A stretch of DNA of 64,000 nucleotides from Deinococcus indicus (GTDB lineage Bacteria > Deinococcota > Deinococci > Deinococcales > Deinococcaceae): contig NZ_NHMK01000030.1 of NCBI RefSeq assembly GCF_002198095.1, positions 62,001 through 126,000 on the forward strand. Direction: 5' to 3'. The notes beneath the pieces are model-generated. The model ran no database searches, had not been told where the DNA came from, and saw only the letters and a list, made by a program, of their open reading frames with translations. A program made the position numbers and the translations under genes. Of the stretch, positions 54,469 to 63,679 are shown one piece after another (within the stretch, counting starts at the first letter, position 1; each line of letters starts with the position of its first letter).

Positions 54469-55596
54469 ATGACCAATCCTTCCCAGTCCGAATTCCTGTG
54501 GTTCCTGCAACTGTCCCGTGACGGCGAGTTCATCGGCACGAAAACCAAACCGCCGCGTAAGCCCACACTGGCGTACCTTCAGTCGCTGATCAGCGCGGCG
54601 GGCGAGGCGGGCTTCACGGGCCTGCTGACCGCCACGAACTACCACAGCGAGCACGAGAACTACACGGCGGCCGTGGCGGCCCTGGCGCGCAGCGCGCCGA
54701 CCGATCCGGCGCTGCTGATCGCGGTGCGGCCCGGCATGTTCCACCCGGCCATGTACGCCAAGATGCTGGCCACGTTGCAGAACCTGTTTCCGGGGCGGGT
54801 GCGGCTGAACATCGTGACGGGCAGCAGCCCGGCCGAGAACGCCATGTACGGCGACAACGAGGATCACGGCAAACGGTACGAGCGCACGCGGGAGTTCATG
54901 CAGATCCTGCGGCAGCTGTGGACGGCGCCGCCGCCGCAGTCGTTCCGCAGTGACCTGTACTCCTTCGAGAATGCCGTGCTGGACCCGGCGCCGGTGCAGC
55001 CGATTCCGCTGTACTTCGGGGGGGCGTCGCCGGTGGCGCAGGAGATCGCGGCGGACCTCGCGGACGTGTACCTGATGTGGGGCGAGCGCGAGGACATGCT
55101 CGCCGAGCGCCTGAACCAGATGCGGGCGCTGGAGGAAAAGACCGGGCGCCGGTTGCGCTACGGCCTGCGGACGCACGTGATCGTCCGTGAAACGGAAGCC
55201 GAGGCCCGCGCGGCCGCCGAGCGCCTGATCAGCCGCGTGGACCCGGAGGTACGGGCAGCGTTCGTGGCGAGCCACGCGCATGTGGACGGCGTGGGCCAGA
55301 AACGCCAGATCGACATGATGAAGGACCTGGACGCGGACCTGATGGTCGAACCCGGCCTGTGGGCGGGCGTCGGCATGGCCCGCAGCGGCGTGGGCGTCGC
55401 CCTGATCGGCAGTCCCGAGCAGGTGGCCGCCAAGATCCGCCGCTACGAGGACATGGGCTTCAGCTCGTTCATCTTCAGCGGCTACCCGCACGAGGAGGAA
55501 GCGCGGCGCTTCGGGGAACTGGTCATGCCGCTGTTGAAGGGCGCGCAGAGCGAGGAACGCGCCATTCACACGGACAGGGTCGCGCCGGTCGCCTGA
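54469..55596 (+). CDS. LLM-class flavin-dependent monooxygenase (SsuD-like)
   Basis: 375 residues, TIM-barrel luciferase-like fold. EFLWFLQLSRDGEFIG at the start, TATNYHSEHENYTAAVAALA, NIVTGSSPAENAMYGD, YFGGASPVAQEIAADLADVYLMWGE and a C-terminal YEDMGFSSFIFSGYPH match alkanesulfonate monooxygenases, which use FMNH2 and O2 to release sulfite. No ssu transport or reductase genes are present; the neighbours are a sugar transporter. Role here uncertain. Confidence 0.88.
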   Translation: MTNPSQSEFLWFLQLSRDGEFIGTKTKPPRKPTLAYLQSLISAAGEAGFTGLLTATNYHSEHENYTAAVAALARSAPTDPALLIAVRPGMFHPAMYAKMLATLQNLFPGRVRLNIVTGSSPAENAMYGDNEDHGKRYERTREFMQILRQLWTAPPPQSFRSDLYSFENAVLDPAPVQPIPLYFGGASPVAQEIAADLADVYLMWGEREDMLAERLNQMRALEEKTGRRLRYGLRTHVIVRETEAEARAAAERLISRVDPEVRAAFVASHAHVDGVGQKRQIDMMKDLDADLMVEPGLWAGVGMARSGVGVALIGSPEQVAAKIRRYEDMGFSSFIFSGYPHEEEARRFGELVMPLLKGAQSEERAIHTDRVAPVA

Positions 55597-55607
55597 CCTG
55601 CCCTGCT

Positions 55608-55628
55608 CCTCCCCCCTTGTGGGGGAGG
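55608..55628. terminator. CCTCCCCC/GGGGGAGG hairpin
   Basis: Perfect 8-bp arms around a 5-nt loop (CCTTG-T region), between convergent genes. It repeats the hairpin seen at 27326-27346. Confidence 0.65.
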
Positions 55629-55662
55629 TCGGGTGGGGGGTGGCGGGCCGCGCCCGCCGGGT

Positions 55663-56358
55663 TCAGCTGGCGCGCAGGATGATGTGTTCGAGGCGTTCGG
55701 CGACGTTCACGAGGTGATCCCCGAGCCGTTCGAGGTTGCGGGCCATGCGGCCGGCGGTCAGGGCGACGCTGGTGTCTTCCGGGCGTTCGAGCAGGCGGGT
55801 CAGGCTGGCGCGCTGCATCTGTTCGTACAGGGCGTCCACCTGTTCGTAGTCGAGGCGCATGACGTCGCGGGCGGCCTCCACGTCCCGTTCGGCGAAGGCG
55901 AAGGCGAGGCGTTCGAGCATCTCCGAGAGCAGCCGCACGAGCGGCAGCACGTCCTGAAGGGTGGCGCTGCGGGCGCGGGGCGCGAACGTCTCGAGGTCGC
56001 GGGCGACGTTGAAGGCGTAATCCCCGACCCGTTCGAGGTTGGTCAGGCTGCGGAACACCATCAGGTGGAAGGCGAGTTCCTGTTCGGTCAGGCCGGCGGC
56101 GAAGGCGTGCAGGCACAGGTCCTCGATCTCGCGTTCCAGGGCGTCGGTTTCGGCTTCCAGTTTCTCGGCGCGGGCGGTCAGACCGGCGAATTCGGCGCGG
56201 TCGTTGGCGTCGCGCACCGCGTCGAGCTGTTCGAGGGTGATGCTCAGCATCCGCAGGAAGCGCACGGTGACCAGCGAGACACTCAACTGCCCGGCGCTGG
56301 CCGGTTCCGACTGGACCGGTCCGGCGCTGCCCTGCTGGGTGGGGTGGTCACTGTTCAT
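55663..56358 (-). CDS. phoU: PhoU-family phosphate-signalling protein
   Basis: 231 residues in two three-helix PhoU repeats: VRFLRMLSITLEQLDAVRDAN and LTEQELAFHLMVFRSLTNLERVGDYAFNVARDL; then SVALTAGRMARNLERLGDHLVNVAERLEHII. The E-RVGD-A-N and E-RLGDH--N metal-site motifs are present in both repeats. PhoU represses the Pho response when phosphate is abundant. No pst genes flank it. CATACT (minus strand, 56365-56370) is 6 bases before the ATG. A Pho-box lies 3.3 kb downstream (59672). Confidence 0.92.
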   Translation of the reverse strand: MNSDHPTQQGSAGPVQSEPASAGQLSVSLVTVRFLRMLSITLEQLDAVRDANDRAEFAGLTARAEKLEAETDALEREIEDLCLHAFAAGLTEQELAFHLMVFRSLTNLERVGDYAFNVARDLETFAPRARSATLQDVLPLVRLLSEMLERLAFAFAERDVEAARDVMRLDYEQVDALYEQMQRASLTRLLERPEDTSVALTAGRMARNLERLGDHLVNVAERLEHIILRAS

Positions 56359-56437
56359 GCGGCCAGTATGCTGCCGCGTTGTGATGACCGGGTCAAGGGA
56401 CAGCGTGGTACGGCCCCCGTGAAGGCGGGCGGGCCGG

Positions 56438-56740
56438 TCAGCGGTGGGTACGGACGGGTCCCAGCGGCGTGAATCCGGCTGCGAGCAGCGCGGCGCGCAG
56501 GTCGTCCGGGGTGGCAGGGTGCTGGGGGCGGGCCTGGAGGGTCAGGTCGCCCAGGCTGGCGACGGGCCAGCCCTGCACCGTCCAGCCGTCGAGCTGCGGG
56601 GCCTGTCCGCTGGGGGCGATGACTTCCAGGCTGTACAGGGGCAGGTCGGGCTGGGGGGCGGCGGGGTCAGCCTGCCGGGCGAGGGGCTGGAGGCCAGGGG
56701 CAAGGGGAAAGCGGGCCGTGGGGCGCAGGGTGGCGGTCAT
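56438..56740 (-). CDS. Hypothetical protein
   Basis: 100 residues, Pro/Ala/Leu-rich. LPLYSLEVIAPSGQAPQL and SLGDLTLQARPQHPATPDDLRAALLAAGFTPLGP suggest a small alpha/beta domain of unknown family. The ATG at 56740 follows GAGGTGCCCCC; longer in-frame starts are possible. No clear neighbours. Confidence 0.5.
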   Translation of the reverse strand: MTATLRPTARFPLAPGLQPLARQADPAAPQPDLPLYSLEVIAPSGQAPQLDGWTVQGWPVASLGDLTLQARPQHPATPDDLRAALLAAGFTPLGPVRTHR

Positions 56741-56895
56741 GGGGGCACCTCGTGGGGGGCGCGGCCGGGGTGGCCGGTGATGCCTCCAGGGTGCGCCGGT
56801 GGGGGTCGGTCTGACCATCGGTGCGGACGCTATCCCGCGCGCCCTGCATCGGTTTTCCCGATGCCGGCCGGGGTGGGCGGGGCCTACACTGGGGC

Positions 56896-57855
56896 ATGAC
56901 CTCCATGCGCTTCTCCCCCACCACTGGCCTGCCGTCGCTGGCGCAGCTGCGCGCCCTGCTGGCGGTGGCGGACGCCGGGGGCTTCAGCGAGGCGGCGGCG
57001 GAACTGGGCGTGTCGCAGTCCACGCTGAGCGAGGCGATCAGCAAGCTGGAGGCGCTGGCGGGGCGGCCCCTGCTGCGCCGGGGGCGGGGCGGCACGGTGC
57101 CCACCCCGGCCGGCGAGCGGATGCTGACGCACGCGCGCGCGGCGGTGCAGGCGGCAGGCGACGCGCTGCTGGCCGCGCAGGAGGACACGCAGCTGCGCGG
57201 CGTGCTGCGGGTGGCGTCGTTCCGTTCGGCGGCCACGCACCTGCTGCCGCCGGCGCTGGCGGCGTTCCGGGCGCAGCATCCGGGCGTGACGGTGCGCCTG
57301 CTGGACGGCGAGACGGGGGGCGGCGGGCAGGACCTCGTGCGGCGCGGTCAAGCGGACGCCGCCATCGTGATCGAGGAGAACTGGACCGACCTGCGCCTGA
57401 CCCCGCTGGTCATGGACGAGTACCTGTTCGTGGCGCCCGCGCGGCGCGGCACGCACCCGGTCACGCCGGAGGACCTGGGGGGGCCGCTGCTGCTGGCTCC
57501 GGGGCCGAACTCGTGCAACCTGCGCGTGATGGCGTACCTGCGCCGCTGCGGCGTGCAACCGGGGCGCGTGACCGAGATCGGCGAGGACAGCGTGATCCTG
57601 GGCATGGTGGCGCACGGGCTGGGCGTGAGCGTGATGCCCCGGCTGGCGCTGGAACCGCTGCCCGACGGACTGGTGGCGCTGCCGCTGCCGGGTCGGCTGA
57701 TGCGGCCGCTGGCGCTGGCGACCCTGCCGCACCGCGCGAACCTGCCGGTCATCCGGGCGTTCACGGATGCGCTGCTCGCGGCGCTGCACCAGCCCCACGC
57801 GCCCGCGCCGGACCCGGCGGCGGCCTTGCCGGGCGGGGCTTCTCTGCTACATTGA
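56896..57855 (+). CDS. LysR-family transcriptional regulator
   Basis: 319 residues. N-terminal helix-turn-helix: LAQLRALLAVADAGGFSEAAAELGVSQSTLSEAISKLEALAGRPLLRRG. The effector domain follows (LRGVLRVASFRSAATHLLPPAL, FRAQHPGVTVRLLDGE, GEDSVILGMVAHGLGVSVMPRLAL). Start ATG is 5 bases after TACACT. Target unknown. Its stop codon overlaps the -10 of the cysS leader promoter, so the two units are read in the same direction. Confidence 0.92.
   Translation: MTSMRFSPTTGLPSLAQLRALLAVADAGGFSEAAAELGVSQSTLSEAISKLEALAGRPLLRRGRGGTVPTPAGERMLTHARAAVQAAGDALLAAQEDTQLRGVLRVASFRSAATHLLPPALAAFRAQHPGVTVRLLDGETGGGGQDLVRRGQADAAIVIEENWTDLRLTPLVMDEYLFVAPARRGTHPVTPEDLGGPLLLAPGPNSCNLRVMAYLRRCGVQPGRVTEIGEDSVILGMVAHGLGVSVMPRLALEPLPDGLVALPLPGRLMRPLALATLPHRANLPVIRAFTDALLAALHQPHAPAPDPAAALPGGASLLH
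57826..57853 (+). promoter_or_regulatory. cysS attenuator promoter
   Basis: TTGCCG (57826-57831), 16-bp spacer, TACATT (57848-57853). The -10 is inside the last codons of the lysR gene, overlapping its TGA. Transcription would begin about 6-7 bases later, at the leader-peptide ATG, giving a leaderless mRNA. Confidence 0.65.
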
Positions 57856-57859
57856 ACGT

Positions 57860-57886
57860 ATGACGACCCTGTGTTGCCTCCGCTAG
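57860..57886 (+). CDS. Cys-Cys leader peptide of the cysS attenuator (MTTLCCLR)
   Basis: An 8-codon ORF: ATG ACG ACC CTG TGT TGC CTC CGC TAG. Two adjacent cysteine codons (57872-57877), in a peptide that precedes cysteinyl-tRNA synthetase, are the signature of ribosome-mediated attenuation. The ATG lies 6 bases after TACATT, so it would be translated as the first codon of a leaderless mRNA. No other gene function is expected for this peptide. Confidence 0.75.
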   Translation: MTTLCCLR

Positions 57887-57912
57887 CGGCCCACGCGCAG
57901 CCCAGCGTCCGT

Positions 57913-57947
57913 GACCGCGCCCCTGATCCATGAGGCGCGGTCTTTTT
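57913..57947 (+). terminator. Intrinsic attenuator terminator ahead of cysS
   Basis: GACCGCGCC (57913-57921) pairs perfectly with GGCGCGGTC (57934-57942), followed by TTTTT. It stands between the leader peptide and the cysS ribosome site, so it would end transcription before cysS. GCGGCCCAC (57886-57894) can alternatively pair with GTGACCGC (57911-57918), an antiterminator overlapping the 5' arm. Confidence 0.8.
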
Positions 57948-57972
57948 ATTGCCAACTGAACGAGGAGACATC

Positions 57973-59451
<1,479 letters not shown>

Positions 59452-59476
59452 CCGGCCGGACGCGCCAGGAATGAGA

Positions 59477-59628
59477 CGGACTCCGGTTGGATGGTCTGCA
59501 AAGCCCGCTGGGTCCGAGCGGATGCGACTCGGAGAGCTGCTCCGCAGAGTGCGAGAGAAACGCCCCTCCGAGCGTGGAGCCGCCAATCCGGTGAACTTCC
59601 GATTGGCGGCGAAACAGACGAAATCCGT
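59477..59628 (+). repeat. Dispersed noncoding repeat, copy 4 (long form)
   Basis: 152 bp, from CGGACTCCG (59477-59485) to AAATCCGT. Starts ~25 bases after the cysS stop. Inner GCCAATCCGG...CCGATTGGC forms an imperfect hairpin. Contains the long-form insert GAGAGCTGCTCCGCAGAGT. Confidence 0.8.
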
Positions 59629-59671
59629 ATGAGCCGCGCATGACAACTTCACCCGGCGCTTCCTGAACCGG

Positions 59672-59705
59672 CTGTCAGAGGGCTGTCAGGGCCGCCGCCT
59701 ACACT
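59672..59705 (+). promoter_or_regulatory. Pho-box promoter of a short transcription unit
   Basis: CTGTCAG (59672-59678) and CTGTCAG (59683-59689) are direct repeats 11 bp apart, the exact geometry of a PhoB box (CTGTCAT-N4-CTGTCAT). Ten bases later stands TACACT (59700-59705) as -10, with no separate -35, as expected for a PhoB-activated promoter. The predicted start is near 59711. Confidence 0.65.
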
Positions 59706-59710
59706 GAGGG

Positions 59711-59788
59711 GCGAGTGGTGATGAACCCCTCATCCTTCCCTCCGATGCGGGCACGCCACCTCCCCCCCCCTGGGCGTGCCCGCTCTTT
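59711..59788 (+). ncRNA. Candidate Pho-controlled small RNA (~78 nt)
   Basis: The stretch from the predicted start of the Pho-box promoter to the terminator is only about 78 nt and holds no gene. It could be a small RNA or a short leader. An ATG at 59721 opens a frame but its codons run through the terminator hairpin. Inference from promoter plus terminator only. Confidence 0.4.
59747..59788 (+). terminator. Strong intrinsic terminator
   Basis: GCGGGCACGCC (59747-59757) pairs perfectly with GGCGTGCCCGC (59773-59783), followed by TCTTTC. It ends the Pho-box unit 88 bases before the next gene. Confidence 0.8.
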
Positions 59789-59875
59789 CATGCCGGCGCG
59801 CCGCGGGGGCAGGAAGGTGAACGGCGCATCAGCGGCCGCTCACGCGTGCGTGGGGCGCGGCGCTACACTCGCCGT

Positions 59876-60481
<606 letters not shown>

Positions 60482-60556
60482 CCCGCGAGCAGGCGCGTAA
60501 AGAGATCATTACTTTGGCGGATGCCGGCGCAACCACCCGGCCGCTAAGCTGGGCTC

Positions 60557-60826
60557 ATGAGTGTTCCCCGTCATTTCAGCGACACGCGGACGGAAGAGGG
60601 CCGCGTGAGGATTCTCGCCGTGTCCGGCCGCGTGCTGCTGGACGCCGAGGGACCCGGCTGGCAGCACCGCAGCGCCCACCCGTCCCTGGAGGACGCCACG
60701 CTGGAACTCGCGCTGCTGCCCCGCGTCGGCGCGGACCTGTACGCCGCCGCGCTGAACGACATCGAGCGGCAACTGCGCTTCACCGGCCCGGTCACGGACG
60801 ACCGGTCGTACCCCGGCGCCGCCTGA
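60557..60826 (+). CDS. Hypothetical small protein
   Basis: 89 residues, no recognised domain: VRILAVSGRVLLDAEGPGWQHR and ATLELALLPRVGADLYAAALNDIERQLRFTGPV. Compact alpha/beta composition. The ATG is 6 bases after TAAGCT (60545-60550), the leaderless signature, which supports it being a real gene. Followed by repeat copy 5 after 24 bases. Confidence 0.6.
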   Translation: MSVPRHFSDTRTEEGRVRILAVSGRVLLDAEGPGWQHRSAHPSLEDATLELALLPRVGADLYAAALNDIERQLRFTGPVTDDRSYPGAA

Positions 60827-60850
60827 CCGCTGCCCCACCCATAGAACAGA

Positions 60851-61000
60851 CGGACTCCGATCGAATGGGCTTTACAGCCCGTTCAACCCGAGCGAAGCGA
60901 CTTGGAGAGCTGCCCCGCAGAGTAGGAGAAAAACGGGTTCCGGACGTGCAGCTGGCAATCCGGTGAGGTGCCGGATTGTCGGCGAAACAAACGGAGTCCG
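60851..61000 (+). repeat. Dispersed noncoding repeat, copy 5 (long form, best-preserved ends)
   Basis: 150 bp. CGGACTCCG at the start and CGGAGTCCG at the end are perfect 9-bp inverted repeats. Inner arms GAATGGGCTTTACAGCCCGTTC and GGCAATCCGG...CCGGATTGTC fold as two hairpins. It ends 2 bases before the convergent gene's stop codon (61003). Confidence 0.85.
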
Positions 61001-61002
61001 GT

Positions 61003-61359
61003 TCAGTGGTCGGTGAACCAGACGATCAGGCGGGTGTGGTCCCCGGTGGGGTCCAGGGCGTACATGAACGCCGCCCAGGCGTGCAGGTGGCCCCACCCGT
61101 CGGGCGGCGCGTGCGCCTGAACGTCGTGGACGTCCGTGACGCTCAGGGTCGTGGCGTGCCGGGCGTCGTCGTCCTGGAACAGCAGTTCCGAGCGGCTCTG
61201 GAGGCTCAGGTCGTCCGGGTGGGCGCGGCCCGCCACGCCGGCCCGTTCCAGCTGGTCCAGCAGGGTGGCCGGGTCGGCGTGCAGGAACCGGGCCGTCAGC
61301 TCCCAGCCGCCCTGCGGGTCGGGGCGGTGCTCGCACAGCACCAGCGCCTGCCCGGCCAC
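61003..61359 (-). CDS. Hypothetical protein
   Basis: 118 residues: ALVLCEHRPDPQGGWELTARFLHADPATLLDQLERAGVAG, then LQSRSELLFQDDDARHATTLSVTDVHDV and WGHLHAWAAFMYALD. Soluble, no family recognised. GTG start lies 5 bases after the mqnC stop, so the two are co-transcribed. The repeat copy 5 abuts its stop. Confidence 0.6.
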   Translation of the reverse strand: MAGQALVLCEHRPDPQGGWELTARFLHADPATLLDQLERAGVAGRAHPDDLSLQSRSELLFQDDDARHATTLSVTDVHDVQAHAPPDGWGHLHAWAAFMYALDPTGDHTRLIVWFTDH

Positions 61360-61364
61360 GCCGA

Positions 61365-62552
61365 TCAGCTGGCCCCGACGGCGCGGTCGCCTTCCGGGTT
61401 GGCGTCGTCCCGGCCCAGGATGGCGGTCACGTCGGGCCGCTCGATGATCTGAAAGCGGCTGTTGCGGATGGCGGGTTCGAATCCGGCGTCCACGGCGATA
61501 CGGACCAGCTCACGGACCGTCGCGTTGTGCCGCCCGTGCCCGCCGGCAGCCGACACGACGTTCTCCTCCAGCATGGTGCTCCCCAGGTCGTTGGCGCCGT
61601 AGTACAGCGCGGACTGCGCGACTTTGAACCCCTGCGCGGGCCAGGACGCCTGGATGTTCGGGATGTTGTCCAGCGCGATGCGGGCAATGGCGAGCTGCTG
61701 CAGGTACTCGTGCGCGGTCGCGCCGGGCGCCTTGCCGTGCAGGCGGGTGTGTTCGGTCTGCAGGGTCCACATGGCAAAGCCGGAAAATCCGTTGCCGCCG
61801 TACTCGCGGTTGGCCCGGTCCTGCTGCTCGCGGATCTTCAGGAGGTGACTGGTGCGCTGCGCGTACGTCTCGCCGAACCCGATGACCATGGTGGCGATGG
61901 TGTACAGGCCCCGGCGCTGCGCGGCGTCGATGATCCGGAACCAGTCCTCGCTGCGGATGCGGGCCGGGGCGGCCTTGGCGCGCACGTCGTCCTCGAGGAT
62001 CTCGCCGCCCGCGCCGGGCAGGCCGTCCAGGCCCGCCTCGATCAGGATGGTCAGCAGGTCGTCCAGGGTGTGCCCGAAGGTCTTCTCCATGAACAGCACC
62101 TCCTCGGGCGAGAAGGCGTCGATGCGGATGGTCGGGTGGTTGGCCTTCACGTGCCGCAGCAGACCGGTGTAGTAGTCCAGGCCCAGCGCGGGGTTCACGC
62201 CGCCCTGAAGCAGGATGCGCGTTCCCCCGACCGCTTCGAGTTCGCGGATCTTGTGGCTGATCTGCTCGTAGTCCAGGGTGTAACTGTCCTTCTGGCGGGC
62301 GGTGCGGTAGAACGCGCAGAAGTTGCAGCCGACGTTGCAGATGTTCGTGTAGTTGATGTTCCGGTCGATCAGGAACGTCACGGTATCCGGGTCGCGCCGC
62401 GCGAGGCGCAGGTGGTGCGCGGCGGCGGCCACGTCCGGCAGCGGCAGGGAGTACAGCGCCTCGATGCCGGCGTGGTCGAGTCGTTCGCCTTGCACGGCCC
62501 GGTCGAGCGCAGCGGCGGCCGGGTCGGTTCCGATGGGGGCGGGAGCGGTCAT
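61365..62552 (-). CDS. mqnC: Cyclic dehypoxanthinyl futalosine synthase MqnC
   Basis: 395 residues. Radical-SAM motif C72-NVG-C76-NF-C79, preceded by RNINYTNI; LQGGVNPALGLDYYTGLL, GAGGEILEDDVR, and MVIGFGETYAQRTSHLLKIREQQD. It forms the cyclic futalosine in the alternative menaquinone pathway. ATG is 6 bases after TACCGT (minus strand, 62559-62564). Presence agrees with menaquinone respiration; MqnA/D are not in this window. Confidence 0.93.
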   Translation of the reverse strand: MTAPAPIGTDPAAAALDRAVQGERLDHAGIEALYSLPLPDVAAAAHHLRLARRDPDTVTFLIDRNINYTNICNVGCNFCAFYRTARQKDSYTLDYEQISHKIRELEAVGGTRILLQGGVNPALGLDYYTGLLRHVKANHPTIRIDAFSPEEVLFMEKTFGHTLDDLLTILIEAGLDGLPGAGGEILEDDVRAKAAPARIRSEDWFRIIDAAQRRGLYTIATMVIGFGETYAQRTSHLLKIREQQDRANREYGGNGFSGFAMWTLQTEHTRLHGKAPGATAHEYLQQLAIARIALDNIPNIQASWPAQGFKVAQSALYYGANDLGSTMLEENVVSAAGGHGRHNATVRELVRIAVDAGFEPAIRNSRFQIIERPDVTAILGRDDANPEGDRAVGAS

Positions 62553-62632
62553 GCGGGTACGGTAGCACCGGCAGGCGCGGGCATTGGTCTCTCCGGGCAC
62601 AGGGTTCCGGCGCGGCAGCGGAGCATACGCGG

Positions 62633-62674
62633 CCCGGACGGATGGAACGGCCCGCGCTGCCCCTTCCGTCCGGG
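62633..62674. terminator. Inverted repeat between mqnC and the 62765 gene
   Basis: CCCGGACGGA (62633-62642) and TCCGTCCGGG (62665-62674) are perfect 10-bp arms with a 22-nt loop. Could end the upstream minus-strand transcript; no T-tract. Confidence 0.5.
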
Positions 62675-62688
62675 TCCAGTGCTCGCCC

Positions 62689-62762
62689 ACTCTGCGGGGC
62701 AGCTCTACGAGTCGCTTCCGCTCGGACCCAGCGGGCTTTACATCCCGTTCAATCGGAGTCCG
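62689..62762 (-). repeat. Dispersed noncoding repeat, copy 6 (truncated)
   Basis: 74 bp, minus orientation, one half of the long form: CGGAGTCCG at 62754-62762 through GCAGAGT (62690). The other half with the second hairpin is missing. It abuts the stop codon of the next gene (62765). Confidence 0.75.
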
Positions 62763-62764
62763 TA

Positions 62765-63208
62765 TCAGTCGTAGGAGTACCCGGTGAAGTACAGGTACGC
62801 CGGCTGCCCGCCCTCGTAGGCGACGACGTAGAGACTCTCGCCCCGGTCCAGGGATTCGGTCAGCCGGTCACTGGCCTGCACCTGCGCCAGGGCCGGCCGG
62901 GTGGTGCCGAACAGGTCCAGCAGCGTTTCGCGGTCCGGCGGTCTCATGCCCCAGTCGTCGTCGCTGTCGGCGAGTCCCGGCACGTCCAGGATCGTGCGGG
63001 TGCCCTGCGCGTCTGCGGCTTCAAGGGCGTCTTCGATGCTGTCGTGGTCCGGTCCGGCGGCCGGCGAGTGCGCCGTGACCGGGAATGCCGGAACGGGGAT
63101 GACCGGCGAGTAGCGGCCCGCCTGGAATTCACGCTGCCGGACCCGTTGCAGGACGACTGCGACGTCCGGTTCGTAGGGTTCGACGTACCACCACAGATGA
63201 CCGCCCAT
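62765..63208 (-). CDS. Hypothetical protein
   Basis: 147 residues: WWYVEPYEPDVAVVLQRVRQREFQAGRYSPVI, ADAQGTRTILDVPGLAD and a C-terminal LYVVAYEGGQPAYLYFTGYSYD. Resembles uncharacterised actinobacterial/deinococcal proteins by pattern only; acidic, soluble. TAGACT (minus strand, 63215-63220) is 6 bases before the ATG. No function assigned. Confidence 0.65.
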   Translation of the reverse strand: MGGHLWWYVEPYEPDVAVVLQRVRQREFQAGRYSPVIPVPAFPVTAHSPAAGPDHDSIEDALEAADAQGTRTILDVPGLADSDDDWGMRPPDRETLLDLFGTTRPALAQVQASDRLTESLDRGESLYVVAYEGGQPAYLYFTGYSYD

Positions 63209-63271
63209 GCACTCAGTCTATCCGGCACGTCGCCCGGTCCGGGCGGCAGGTGGGGTCCGGCGGGGGTCGGT

Positions 63272-63679
63272 TCAGGCGGGCAGGCCCGGCACGCGGTAAC
63301 GGCCGGGGCCGGCGAGGGTCAGGGCGACGGTGGCGGCCAGCAGGCTCAGCGGGAATTCCACGCCGTTGGGGTTGAAGAACCCGGCTTTCAGGTGAACCAG
63401 AGCGATGGCGCCCAGCATGATCAGGCTCAGGGCGCCGCCGGCCCAGCGGGTCAGGATGCCGGCGATCAGCAGCAGACCGCCGATCAGTTCGGCCCCGGCG
63501 ACCAGGGGGGCGCTGAGGGCGGGCAGGGGGGCGCCCATCTGCGTGAAGGCCTGGGTGGTGCCGGGCAGGGTGTACGTGAAGATCTTCTGCGCGCCGTGCA
63601 TCACGAAGATCAGGCCGGTGGCGAGGCGGACGGTCAGCAGGGCGAGGTCGGTGTGGTGGGTGGTGGCGGTGGTGGTCAT
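63272..63679 (-). CDS. DoxX-family membrane protein
   Basis: 135 residues, four hydrophobic helices. LLTVRLATGLIFVMHGAQKIFT, LVAGAELIGGLLLIAGILTRWAG and ALSLIMLGAIALVHLKAGFF, then PLSLLAATVALTLAGPGRY, are standard DoxX text. Function in redox or quinone physiology is inferred from family only. ATG overlaps the MarR stop (4 bases), so co-regulated with it. Confidence 0.9.
   Translation of the reverse strand: MTTTATTHHTDLALLTVRLATGLIFVMHGAQKIFTYTLPGTTQAFTQMGAPLPALSAPLVAGAELIGGLLLIAGILTRWAGGALSLIMLGAIALVHLKAGFFNPNGVEFPLSLLAATVALTLAGPGRYRVPGLPA

Larger units (their letters stand above)
59452..59875. other. Intergenic region cysS / EcsC-like gene
   Basis: 424 bp. In order: repeat copy 4, Pho-box promoter, candidate small RNA with terminator, then the leaderless promoter TACACT (59864-59869) of the next gene. 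No protein gene recognised. Confidence 0.6.

Noticed and set aside
57856..57972. T-box riboswitch upstream of cysS
   Set aside because: No T-box sequence or specifier stem; the tandem-Cys leader peptide plus terminator explains the region better.
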